This document shows positions 33,665 through 41,646 of a DNA stretch of 64,000 bases, piece after piece. The DNA comes from SIG603 sp963589785 (GTDB lineage: Bacteria; Bacillota; Clostridia; Oscillospirales; Acutalibacteraceae), in NCBI GenBank assembly GCA_963589785.1, contig CAVAMJ010000004.1, positions 1-64,000 on the forward strand, in the 5' to 3' direction. Every line of letters begins with the position of its first letter. Positions within the stretch are counted from its first letter, which is position 1. Position numbers and translations under genes: made by a program. The notes under the pieces were generated by a model. That model was not told the origin of the DNA. It worked only from the letters and a program-made list of their open reading frames with translations, and ran no database searches.

Positions 33665-33766
33665 CGTTGCTTAATCACTAAGTTAATTAGATTAATTAGC
33701 CGCAATCACTAAAACAAAAGAAACATGAGCCTTAATGATTTTGTGCTGTACTGAATTTATGAACTT

Positions 33767-33795
33767 ATTATATAGGCTGTTTTGTCAAAATGCAA
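33767..33795 (-). promoter_or_regulatory. Promoter of the pucR-type gene (minus strand)
   Basis: Read on the minus strand: TTGCAT (33795-33790), 17-bp spacer, TATAAT (33772-33767). The leader is about 160 nt and carries the attenuator-like hairpin and two direct TTAGTGATT repeats. Confidence 0.7.
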
Positions 33796-33881
33796 GAGGC
33801 AAATTGAATTTTGGCACAATATTCACAAAATACAGTAAATTTTATCGGTTTTTTGAATATTTTGTAAAAATAACTTTCAGA

Positions 33882-33910
33882 TTGTAAAATCTATTCACAG
33901 CATTTATAAT
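33882..33910 (+). promoter_or_regulatory. Promoter of the GH42 gene
   Basis: TTGTAA (33882-33887), 17-bp spacer, TATAAT (33905-33910), 85 bp before the ATG. It is divergent from the pucR promoter with about 87 bp between the two -35 boxes. Confidence 0.75.
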
Positions 33911-33995
33911 CATAGTGCGAAAGAAAAATCTGAGGGCGACTTTGTGCCGCCCCGTCAAATATAAAGCGAAAATAAATAGGTGGAGGATTACTTAA

Positions 33996-36092
33996 ATGTC
34001 AAACGAAAGCCCTAAAAAAATCAAATACGCACTCACACCGAAATTTCCGAGAATGATTCACGGAGCAGACTATAACCCCGAGCAGTGGTTAAGCTATCCC
34101 GAGATTCTCGAAAAAGACGTTGAGCTTATGAAAAAGGCACACATGAACTCCGTTTCGGTCGGAATTTTCTCATGGGCAAATTTAGAGCCGGAAGAGGGAG
34201 TTTATGACTTTGATTGGCTCGAGAAAATAATTGACAGACTTTATGAGAACGGAATTTACACCGTGCTTGCAACTCCGTCCGGAGCAAAGCCACTGTGGAT
34301 GAGCGAGAAATATGAGGAAATAAGAAGAGTTTCTCGTGACGGCAGACGAGAGAAAAGCGGAGAGAGAGAAAACCACTGCTATACTTCGCCATATTACCGC
34401 ATGAAGGTGAAGCAAATCGACACAAAGCTTGCAGAGAGATTTTCTTCTCACCCGGGCGTGATACTCTGGCATATTTCAAATGAGTTCTGCGGAGATTGCT
34501 ACTGCCCAAAGTGCATATCAGCTTTTAGAGACTGGCTAAAGGGAAAATACGAGAGTCTCGATGAACTTAACCACGCATGGTGGACGGGCTTTTGGTCTCA
34601 CCGCTATCAGTCATGGGATCAGATTAACCCTCCGTTTAACAACGGTGAAAATTCTGTTCACGGACTCACAATCGACTGGAGAAGATTCATCACTCATCAG
34701 ACCGTTGATTTCATGAAAGCTGAGATAGACGCAGTGAAAGCTGTTAATCCCGATATTCCATGCACGGCAAACCTCATGAGCTTTTATGACGGGCTTAATT
34801 ATAATAAGTTTGATTGCCTCGATGTTGTTTCATGGGACAGCTATCCTATGTGGCACCACGGCGATAATGTAGCCGTAGCGGCAAGAAGTGCCGCTTGCCA
34901 TGACGTTATGAGAAGCGTGAAACACGAGAATTTCCTACTTATGGAGAACACTCCGAGTGCGGTTAACTGGGCACCCGTCTCCAAGCTGAAAAAGCCGGGC
35001 ATGCTCATGGGCAGTTCCTTACAGGCTCTCGCTCACGGCTCGCAGTCCGTTCAGTACTTCCAGTTCAGAAAATCTCGCGGCTCAACGGAGAAATTCCACG
35101 GTGCGGTGGTAGACCATGTCGGAACAGACAACACGAGAGTTTTCCGTGAGGTTACAGAGGTCGGAAAGATGCTCGAAAGCCTGAACGACAAGCTTTACAA
35201 CACAAGCGTAAAATCTGAGGTTGCGGTCGTTTATGACTGGGAGAATCGCTGGGCGGTTGAAGATGCTTGCGGCCCGAGAAAGGGTTCGGGTGCAACCGTA
35301 TGGGACGCAAAGACGGACGGAATTCACTATGTCGAGACAGTGCTCTCTCACCACAGAGCATTTTGGAGCAAGGGAATAAATGTCGATTTTGTCGATATGG
35401 AGGATGACATCTGTTCTTACAAGTTGCTTGTCTGCCCAATGCTCTACATGATAAGAAATGACTTTGACAAGAAAATCCGTGACTTTGTGAAAAACGGCGG
35501 AACAGTAGTCATGACGGTGAATTCCGCTATTGTAAACGAAACAGACCTTTGCTTCCTCGGCGGCTGGCCCGGCAAGCTCATGGATGTTTTCGGCATTTGG
35601 AACGAGAGCATAGACGGACTTTGGGATGAAGACAGCAACAGCATAGAGATGACGGAAAGTGCAGATTTCGGCGGATCGTTTGAGGTGAAGGAGCTTTGCG
35701 GAATCATCCACAAGAGCGAGGAGACAACAGAGGTTCTCGGCGTTTACGGCAGTGATTTCTACAAGGGTGAGCCTGTTCTCACAAGAAACAAATTTGGCGA
35801 AGGAAAGGCTTATTACCTTGCGGCTCAGGCGGGCGATGATTTCCTAAGTGAGCTTTATGAGAAGATAACGGCAGAGTGCAAAATTGAGAAAAATATAGAA
35901 GCCGATCTTCCTTATTCGGTCACGGCTCACTCGAGAATTTCCGAAGACGGTCAAAAATATATTTTCCTCGAAAATTACGGTGATGAGGAAAAAGAAATAA
36001 TTCTCGAAAGAAATTATACTGACGTGCTCAGCGGTTTCACGGCAAAATCAATTAAACTTTCTCCTTATGAAGTTCGAGTATTATCAGATTAA
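33996..36092 (+). CDS. Beta-galactosidase, glycoside hydrolase family 42
   Basis: The product is 698 aa and has no signal peptide, so it is cytoplasmic. The TIM barrel holds the acid/base E163 (HISNEF) and the nucleophile E317 (LLMENTP). C128, C168, C170 and C173 reproduce the zinc-binding cysteine pattern of GH42 enzymes. A trimerisation-type domain follows from about residue 400 (YKLLVCPMLYMI; GGTVVMTVNSA), then a small C-terminal beta domain. It hydrolyses beta-galactosides, probably short oligosaccharides brought in by a transporter not in this window. TGGAGG precedes the ATG. A divergent PucR-type regulator is next to it. Confidence 0.92.
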   Translation: MSNESPKKIKYALTPKFPRMIHGADYNPEQWLSYPEILEKDVELMKKAHMNSVSVGIFSWANLEPEEGVYDFDWLEKIIDRLYENGIYTVLATPSGAKPLWMSEKYEEIRRVSRDGRREKSGERENHCYTSPYYRMKVKQIDTKLAERFSSHPGVILWHISNEFCGDCYCPKCISAFRDWLKGKYESLDELNHAWWTGFWSHRYQSWDQINPPFNNGENSVHGLTIDWRRFITHQTVDFMKAEIDAVKAVNPDIPCTANLMSFYDGLNYNKFDCLDVVSWDSYPMWHHGDNVAVAARSAACHDVMRSVKHENFLLMENTPSAVNWAPVSKLKKPGMLMGSSLQALAHGSQSVQYFQFRKSRGSTEKFHGAVVDHVGTDNTRVFREVTEVGKMLESLNDKLYNTSVKSEVAVVYDWENRWAVEDACGPRKGSGATVWDAKTDGIHYVETVLSHHRAFWSKGINVDFVDMEDDICSYKLLVCPMLYMIRNDFDKKIRDFVKNGGTVVMTVNSAIVNETDLCFLGGWPGKLMDVFGIWNESIDGLWDEDSNSIEMTESADFGGSFEVKELCGIIHKSEETTEVLGVYGSDFYKGEPVLTRNKFGEGKAYYLAAQAGDDFLSELYEKITAECKIEKNIEADLPYSVTAHSRISEDGQKYIFLENYGDEEKEIILERNYTDVLSGFTAKSIKLSPYEVRVLSD

Positions 36093-36120
36093 ACAAAATT
36101 TATAAAAAATAGCGAATTGG

Positions 36121-36149
36121 TGGCAAAAGTAAATTTTTTGTGTTAAAAT
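36121..36149 (+). promoter_or_regulatory. Weak promoter before the PRPP synthetase-like gene
   Basis: TAAAAT (36144-36149) with an upstream TGT forms an extended -10. The -35 position reads TGGCAA (36121-36126), a poor match. Confidence 0.4.
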
Positions 36150-36203
36150 CTTTACTGTAATTTAATATTTGACTTTTCATAGAATAGCTGAAAGGAATTT
36201 TTT

Positions 36204-37358
36204 ATGGAAACAAGCGAGAAGAAATATTTTGATCCTGCAAGCAGTGTAGCACCTATCGGAATTGTTGCTCTTGAGGGAGCAAGCGACTTTGCAAAGAAGG
36301 TTGAATCACATCTTTTGAGATGGGCAAGCGAAGCCGGTCACAGATGCGAGACATTCTTAATCAGCAATGACTGTCCCAGATTCCAGTCCGGTGACAGCAA
36401 GGGTATGATCAACGATACAGTCAGAGGACTCGACCTTTATTTCATCGTTGACGTAGGAAATTACAGCATCACTTACGATTACTTCGGACAGAAAAACCAC
36501 ATGTCCCCAGATGACCACTATCAGGATCTGAAGCGTCTCATCCAGGCAGCTTCCGGCAAGGCTCACAGAGTTAATGTTGTTATGCCGCTTCTTTACGGCG
36601 GAAGACAGCACAGACGTTCTTACCGTGAGTCTCTCGACTGTGCATTTGCACTCCAGGAGCTCCAGGCAATGGGCGTTGATAATATCGTTACATTTGACGC
36701 GCATGACCCAAGAGTTGTCAATGCTGTTCCGATTATGGGATTTGATAACCTCATGCCTACATATCAGGTTCTCAAGGAGATGTTCAAGGATCTTCCTGAC
36801 CAGCAGTTTGATAAAGAGCACTTCATGGTTATTTCTCCGGATGAAGGCGCACTCAACAGAAACATGTACTATGCTTCTACTCTCGGTTGTGACCTCGGAA
36901 TGTACTACAAGCGCCGTGACTATTCTAAGGTAGTCAACGGTAGAAACCCGATTGTCGCTCATGAGTACCTCGGTGAGAGCATGAAAGGCAAGACAGTTTT
37001 CGTTTCCGATGATATCATCGCTTCCGGCGAGAGCATGCTCGATGTCGCTAACAAGGCAAAAGCAGCGGGCGCATCAAAGTTCCTTTGCTATGCAACATAC
37101 ACCATCTTTACTTCCGGTCTTAAGAAGTTTGACGAGGCTTACGAGAACGGCGTTATCGACGGTATCTTCGGTTCTAACCTCACATATCTCATGCCTGAGC
37201 TTAAGGACAGAGAGTGGTTCCACGAGGTTGACTGCTCCAAGTACACAGCTTATTATATCTCCGCACTCAACCACGATGTTTCTATCGGAACATTGGTTGA
37301 CAGCCACAAGAAGATTAACGCTCTTGTTGAGAAGAGAAACGCAAGTAAAAATAAATAA
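36204..37358 (+). CDS. Ribose-phosphate pyrophosphokinase-like protein
   Basis: The product is 384 aa, longer than ordinary Prs (~315). The two-domain phosphoribosyltransferase fold is indicated by VVMPLLYGGRQHRRSYRES, TFDAHDPRV and a PRPP-loop motif VFVSDDIIASGESM (~266-279) that reads GES where Prs enzymes usually have GGT. It would make PRPP from ribose 5-phosphate and ATP for nucleotide synthesis, or be a diverged relative. It is monocistronic with a terminator. Whether another prs gene exists cannot be seen. Confidence 0.82.
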   Translation: METSEKKYFDPASSVAPIGIVALEGASDFAKKVESHLLRWASEAGHRCETFLISNDCPRFQSGDSKGMINDTVRGLDLYFIVDVGNYSITYDYFGQKNHMSPDDHYQDLKRLIQAASGKAHRVNVVMPLLYGGRQHRRSYRESLDCAFALQELQAMGVDNIVTFDAHDPRVVNAVPIMGFDNLMPTYQVLKEMFKDLPDQQFDKEHFMVISPDEGALNRNMYYASTLGCDLGMYYKRRDYSKVVNGRNPIVAHEYLGESMKGKTVFVSDDIIASGESMLDVANKAKAAGASKFLCYATYTIFTSGLKKFDEAYENGVIDGIFGSNLTYLMPELKDREWFHEVDCSKYTAYYISALNHDVSIGTLVDSHKKINALVEKRNASKNK

Positions 37359-37377
37359 GCTAAAAACTTAAAATTAA

Positions 37378-37407
37378 ACGGTGTTCCTTTGCGGGAGCAC
37401 CGTTTTT
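37378..37407 (+). terminator. Terminator of the PRPP synthetase-like gene
   Basis: ACGGTG-TTCC pairs with GGGA-GCACCGT (37378-37403, small mismatches), followed by TTTTTG. Confidence 0.8.
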
Positions 37408-37420
37408 GTTTTATATTTGA

Positions 37421-37449
37421 TTGACAAGATTTTTGCGTGTATATATAAT
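37421..37449 (+). promoter_or_regulatory. Consensus promoter of larC
   Basis: TTGACA (37421-37426), 17-bp spacer, TATAAT (37444-37449). This is a perfect sigma-A consensus, which suits a gene controlled downstream by attenuation. Confidence 0.9.
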
Positions 37450-37455
37450 TAAGGC

Positions 37456-37614
37456 AAAGAAAAGAGTCATGAAGGCTCAAAAGAAAAAGTAAAAATAAAA
37501 CAAGTACTATGAAGGTACACGGCTCATGCGAATATGAGTAACTCGAAAAAGTCTGCACTTTGCGGGCTTATTCGGTTCGCATGCCGTGTGCTTTTTTTCG
37601 TTAAGGAGGAAAAT
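37456..37614 (+). promoter_or_regulatory. Structured leader of larC with terminator (candidate riboswitch/attenuator)
   Basis: Two hairpins 40 nt apart share the same loop: GAGUC-AUGAA-GGCUC (37464-37478) and GUACU-AUGAA-GGUAC (37504-37518). A third, CUCAU-GCGAAU-AUGAG (37523-37538), overlaps the 5' arm of a large terminator stem in which ACACGGC and ATGCGAA (37517-37532) pair with TTCGCAT and GCCGTGT (37576-37589), followed by seven T (37592-37598). The second and third hairpins are thus mutually exclusive with the terminator. No known riboswitch class was recognised. Confidence 0.65.
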
Positions 37615-38502
37615 ATGAACGGAAAAACAAGAACGCTTTACCTTGATTGCTCCATGGGAGCGGCGGGCGATATGCTCACGGCGGCACTTCTTGAGCTTTT
37701 AGATGAGAAGCAGCAAAATGAATTTGTGGAGAAAATGAACAAGCTTGGTATTCCCGGGGTAGAGGTTCAGAAATCGACAGTCTCAAAGTGCGGAATAAAC
37801 GGAACACATGTCAAGGTGCTTGTGAACGGTGAGGAGGAGGGCGAGCTTATGCTTCACCACCATCACCATGATGAGCATAATGAACACGAACACAGCCATG
37901 AACATTCACACGAGCATACACATGAACATCATCATGACCATGAACATGATCATGAGCATACTCATGAACACGGTCATACTCACAGCCACCACGGCATGGC
38001 TGACATTGAGCATATTGTTATGGGACACCTCGATATTCCCGAAAATGTCAAGAAGGATATAATGGCGGTTTACGGCGAAATTGCAAAGGCGGAGAGTGTC
38101 GCTCACGGAAAGCCGATAGAAGAGATTCATTTTCACGAGGTCGGAACCATGGACGCCGTTGCCGATATAACGGCAGTCTGCCTTTTGATTGATATGATTA
38201 AACCCGAAAAAATCACAGCGTCCCCTGTTCATGTCGGTTCGGGCACAGTGAGATGCGCTCACGGAATTTTACCCGTTCCCGCTCCCGCAACAGCCTATAT
38301 ACTTCGTGGTGTTCCGATTTACGGCGGAAAAATTAAATCCGAGCTTTGCACGCCGACAGGTGCGGCACTTCTCAAGCACTTTGTCTCATCATTCGGCGAT
38401 ATGCCGATAATAAGCATTGATAAAATCGGCTACGGAATGGGTTATAAGGATTTTCCGCAGGCTAACTGCGTGAGAGCATTTTTAGGTGAAACAAATGAGT
38501 GA
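37615..38502 (+). CDS. larC1: Nickel-pincer cofactor biosynthesis protein LarC, N-terminal part (LarC1)
   Basis: The product is 295 aa. LarC inserts nickel into the pyridinium-3,5-bisthiocarboxylic acid mononucleotide cofactor of lactate racemase and relatives. The N-terminus LDCSMGAAGDMLTAALLEL and the EIHFHEVGTMDAVADI and CTPTGAALL motifs are intact. Residues ~81-127 form a histidine-rich insert of HEH/HDH repeats, a probable nickel store. The ATG is behind AAGGAGG. It ends in the first 8 bases of larC2, in another frame; in lactobacilli the two are joined by programmed frameshifting. larA, larB and larE are not in the window. Confidence 0.92.
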   Translation: MNGKTRTLYLDCSMGAAGDMLTAALLELLDEKQQNEFVEKMNKLGIPGVEVQKSTVSKCGINGTHVKVLVNGEEEGELMLHHHHHDEHNEHEHSHEHSHEHTHEHHHDHEHDHEHTHEHGHTHSHHGMADIEHIVMGHLDIPENVKKDIMAVYGEIAKAESVAHGKPIEEIHFHEVGTMDAVADITAVCLLIDMIKPEKITASPVHVGSGTVRCAHGILPVPAPATAYILRGVPIYGGKIKSELCTPTGAALLKHFVSSFGDMPIISIDKIGYGMGYKDFPQANCVRAFLGETNE

Positions 38503-38947
38503 AATTAAAACTGAGTTTAACGGCGATACCGTGACAGAGTTTAGACTGAATGTCGATGACATGACGGCGGAGGAGCTCGGCTTTGCTATGGAGAAAATCT
38601 ACGAGGCGGGGGCTCTTGAGTGCTTTTTCACACCTGTTATAATGAAGAAATGCCGCCCCGGTACGCTTGTGACTATACTTGTGAAAGACGAAAAAAAGGA
38701 AGCGGTAATTTCAGCCGCTTTCAAGCACACAAACACAATCGGAATAAGAGAGAGCTTTTGTAAGCGCTACACTCTGAATCGTCATTTCGAGACAGTTAAG
38801 ACGGAAAAGGGCAGTGTGCGAAAGAAAATAAGCGAGGGTTACGGTGTAAGAAGAGAAAAGCTTGAGTTTGACGACCTTGCAAAAATCGCAAACGAAAATG
38901 ATATTTCTCTGAGAGAAGCAAGAGCTTTGGCAGAGCGTGAAAGTTAA
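38495..38947 (+). CDS. larC2: LarC C-terminal part (LarC2)
   Basis: The product is 150 aa and matches the C-terminal domain of LarC (LNVDDMTAEELGFAMEKIYEAGALE; the KRYTLNRHFETV segment). It supplies the CTP-dependent part of the nickel insertase. Its frame is +1 relative to larC1, and the shared open window is 38486-38499. It has its own ATG with AGGTGA upstream, so separate coupled translation is also possible. It is intact, so this is not a decayed gene. Confidence 0.85.
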   Translation: MSEIKTEFNGDTVTEFRLNVDDMTAEELGFAMEKIYEAGALECFFTPVIMKKCRPGTLVTILVKDEKKEAVISAAFKHTNTIGIRESFCKRYTLNRHFETVKTEKGSVRKKISEGYGVRREKLEFDDLAKIANENDISLREARALAERES

Positions 38948-38964
38948 AAATCAAAGTGAATATG

Positions 38965-39002
38965 GCGGAGATGCTCAAACCGGAGAGCATCTTCGCTTTT
39001 TT
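38965..39002 (+). terminator. Terminator after larC2
   Basis: GCGGAGATGCTC pairs with GAGCATCTTCGC (one mismatch), followed by TTTTTT. Confidence 0.85.
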
Positions 39003-39029
39003 CATTTGCTTAGCCTAAGTAAAAAAAGC

Positions 39030-39058
39030 TTGCTATTTTCCTCGGTAATTGATAAAAT
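39030..39058 (+). promoter_or_regulatory. pnp promoter
   Basis: TTGCTA (39030-39035), 17-bp spacer, TAAAAT (39053-39058). Confidence 0.7.
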
Positions 39059-39077
39059 AAATCAGTTAGTAAAAAAG

Positions 39078-39176
39078 CCGACAGCCAAGCTTACTGTTTA
39101 GCAGTGAAACGAGTTCTCTTGAGGCAGAGAATTGGTTTAATTGTTAAACAGCGGTTAGGTTTAGAAAAATTGTCGG
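39078..39176 (+). promoter_or_regulatory. Four-way-junction leader of pnp
   Basis: CCGACA (39078-39083) can pair with TGTCGG (39171-39176), closing a multiloop with three hairpins: ACTG/CAGT (39093-39105), TTCTCT/AGAGAA (39114-39131) and GTTTAA/TTAAAC (39135-39149). It is a candidate autoregulatory structure recognised by PNPase or RNase III. All pairings were made by hand. Confidence 0.5.
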
Positions 39177-39212
39177 TGTCATAAATTACTTATTAAGAAA
39201 GGATTAACCGCA

Positions 39213-41408
39213 ATGTTCGAGAATTTCAGAAAATTTGAGACAGATTTCGCAGGCAGACCGCTCGTTGTCGAGACAGGTAAAATGGCTCAGCTCGCAAACG
39301 GCGAGTGCCTTGTCAGATACGGCGAAACAACAGTTCACGTTGCAGCAACAGCTGCTCCGAAGCCGAGAGAGGGCGTCGATTTCTTCCCGCTTTCCGTTGA
39401 CTTCGAGGAGAAGCTTTACTCCGTAGGCAAGATTCCGGGCTCTTACACAAAGAGAGAGGGCAGACCTACAGATAAGTCCATTCTCGTTTGCAGAATGATA
39501 GACAGACCTATAAGACCGCTTTTCCCGAAGGACATGAGAAACGATGTTTCCATCGTTGCTACAGTTATGTCCGTTGACCACGACTGCTCTCCTGAGATTG
39601 CAGCAATGGTCGGTACAAGTATCGCACTTTCAATCTCCGATATTCCGTGGAACGGCCCGATTTCAGGTGTTTCCGTCGGCAGAGTTAACGGCGAGTTCGT
39701 TATCAACCCGACTCAGGAGCAGAGAAAGGTAAGCGAGATGGCTGTCACAGTCGCTTCCACAGACAAGAAGATTGCTATGATCGAGGCAGGCGCAAATGAG
39801 ATCAGCGATGAGGATATGCTCGAGGGCATCATGTTCGGTCATGCCGAGAACCAGAAGATCATCGAGTTTATCAAGGGCATCAAGGCTGAGATCGGCAAGG
39901 CAAAGTTTGAGTATCCGTCAAATGAGCCTGACCACGATATGTTCGAGGCTATCAAGGAGTTCGCTATCGAGGACATCAAGCTTGCTCTTGACACAGACGA
40001 CAAGCTCGTTCGTGACGAAAGACTCAAGCCGATTTACGAGAAGGTTCACGAGAAGTTCGACGAGATCTACCCAGACCAGGAGGCTAAGATCGAGGAGTGC
40101 CTCTACAAGACTCAGAAGTTTGTCGTAAGAAGATGGCTTCTCGACGACAAGAAGAGAGTTGACGGCAGAGGAATGGACGACATCAGACCGCTCAACGCTG
40201 AGGTTGACCTTCTTCCGAGAGTTCACGGTTCAGGTATGTTCACAAGAGGTCAGACACAGGTTCTCACAGTCTGCACACTCGGTTCACTCAGAGACAACCA
40301 GCTCTTCGACGGCATCGACGACGAGGAGTCTAAGAGATATATTCATCACTACAACTTCCCAAGCTACTCCGTAGGCGAGACAAAGCCTTCAAGAGGCCCG
40401 GGAAGAAGAGAGATCGGTCACGGCGCACTCGCTGAGAGAGCACTTGTTCCGGTTATCCCGTCCGTTGAGGAGTTCCCATACACAATCAGACTTGTTTCTG
40501 AGGTTCTTTCTTCCAACGGTTCCACATCACAGGGCTCAATCTGCGGTTCTACACTTGCTCTTATGGCTGCAGGTGTTCCGATTAAGGCTCCTGTTGCAGG
40601 TATTTCCTGCGGACTTATCACCGAGGGCGACAAGTGGGATACTATGGTTGATATCCAGGGTCTCGAGGACTTCTTCGGCGACATGGACTTCAAGGTAGCA
40701 GGTACTCACAAGGGTATCACAGCTATTCAGATGGACCTTAAGATTGACGGTCTCACACCTGAGATCATCAAGCAGGCATTCGAGAAGACTCACAAGGCAA
40801 GAGATTATATCCTCGATGAGGTTATGCTCAAGGCTATTCCTGAGGTTAGACCGGAGCTTTCCGAGTATGCTCCGAAGATGCTCTCCACAACTGTTCCTGT
40901 TGACAAGATTCGTGAGGTCATCGGCACAGGCGGAAAGGTTATCCAGAAGATCACAGCTGAGTGCGGCGTAGAGATCAACATCGACGACGACGGAAACTGC
41001 TTCGTAAACGGTCAGAGCCTCGAGAACTGCAAGAGAGCTATCGATATCATCAACACAATCGCTCATGATCCGGAGCCGGGCACATATTTTGCCGGCAAGG
41101 TCACAAGAATCATGGATTTCGGCGCATTCGTTGAGATTGCTCCTGGCAAGGAAGGCCTTGTTCACGTTTCAAGACTCGATGTCAAGAGAACAGAGAACGT
41201 TCGTGATGTAGTCAATGAGGGCGACATCATCAAGGTTAAGGTTCTTGAGATAGACGATAAGGGCAGACTCAATCTCTCCAGAAGAGACGCTCTCATCGAC
41301 CTCGAGGGTGCTGTTCCGGAGAATACAATTTCCGACGCTCCGAGAAGAGAGAGATCCGAGAGACCAAGAAGAGACAGAGACAACTTCAGAAGAGACAGAA
41401 GAAACTGA
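39213..41408 (+). CDS. pnp: Polyribonucleotide nucleotidyltransferase (PNPase)
   Basis: The product is 731 aa. It degrades RNA 3' to 5' by phosphorolysis. It has two RNase PH domains (SDIPWNGPISGV in the first; RGPGRREIGHGALAERAL and SNGSTSQGSICGSTLALM in the second), a KH domain (VIGTGGKVIQKI) and an S1 domain (GKVTRIMDFGAFVEIAPGKEGLVHVS). The tail is rich in Arg and Asp. GAAAGGA precedes the ATG. It is followed by a terminator and then rpsO, the reverse of the E. coli order. Confidence 0.96.
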   Translation: MFENFRKFETDFAGRPLVVETGKMAQLANGECLVRYGETTVHVAATAAPKPREGVDFFPLSVDFEEKLYSVGKIPGSYTKREGRPTDKSILVCRMIDRPIRPLFPKDMRNDVSIVATVMSVDHDCSPEIAAMVGTSIALSISDIPWNGPISGVSVGRVNGEFVINPTQEQRKVSEMAVTVASTDKKIAMIEAGANEISDEDMLEGIMFGHAENQKIIEFIKGIKAEIGKAKFEYPSNEPDHDMFEAIKEFAIEDIKLALDTDDKLVRDERLKPIYEKVHEKFDEIYPDQEAKIEECLYKTQKFVVRRWLLDDKKRVDGRGMDDIRPLNAEVDLLPRVHGSGMFTRGQTQVLTVCTLGSLRDNQLFDGIDDEESKRYIHHYNFPSYSVGETKPSRGPGRREIGHGALAERALVPVIPSVEEFPYTIRLVSEVLSSNGSTSQGSICGSTLALMAAGVPIKAPVAGISCGLITEGDKWDTMVDIQGLEDFFGDMDFKVAGTHKGITAIQMDLKIDGLTPEIIKQAFEKTHKARDYILDEVMLKAIPEVRPELSEYAPKMLSTTVPVDKIREVIGTGGKVIQKITAECGVEINIDDDGNCFVNGQSLENCKRAIDIINTIAHDPEPGTYFAGKVTRIMDFGAFVEIAPGKEGLVHVSRLDVKRTENVRDVVNEGDIIKVKVLEIDDKGRLNLSRRDALIDLEGAVPENTISDAPRRERSERPRRDRDNFRRDRRN

Positions 41409-41443
41409 TTTTTGATAAGTTGTATCAAGACTAAATAAATTTG

Positions 41444-41478
41444 ACGGAGATGTTTAAAAAGCATCTCCGTTTTTATTT
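41444..41478 (+). terminator. Terminator of pnp
   Basis: ACGGAGATG / CATCTCCGT, 9-bp stem with a 9-nt loop, followed by TTTTATTT. Confidence 0.9.
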
Positions 41479-41511
41479 GTTTGGGATGCTTTCGTTCTTA
41501 CAAAATAGCTC

Positions 41512-41540
41512 TTTACAAAATCAAGCCCGTGTGATACAAT
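41512..41540 (+). promoter_or_regulatory. rpsO promoter
   Basis: TTTACA (41512-41517), 17-bp spacer, TACAAT (41535-41540). Confidence 0.75.
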
Positions 41541-41553
41541 ACTAAAGCTACCC

Positions 41554-41629
41554 AAGTCTCGGTATAGGGACACACCAACCCTCATCTGTGACTTAGGGCA
41601 AATATTAAATAAACAGCAGATTAATCTGC
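41554..41629 (+). promoter_or_regulatory. Structured leader of rpsO
   Basis: AAGTC (41554-41558) pairs with GACTT (41590-41594) around AGGG/CCCT (41566-41569/41579-41582). A second AGGG (41595-41598) could steal the CCCT. The palindrome GCAGATTAATCTGC (41616-41629) ends just before AAGGTGG. This suits S15 autoregulation, but the class was not recognised. Confidence 0.5.
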
Positions 41630-41646
41630 GGAAAAGGTGGCAAATT

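Noticed and set aside
37534..37614. Longer larC1 start upstream
   Set aside because: The extension is the terminator stem of the leader; the ATG at 37615 has a perfect ribosome binding site.
38495..38947. larC2 as a pseudogene fragment
   Set aside because: The frame is open throughout, the domain is complete, and the same split is known in functional larC.
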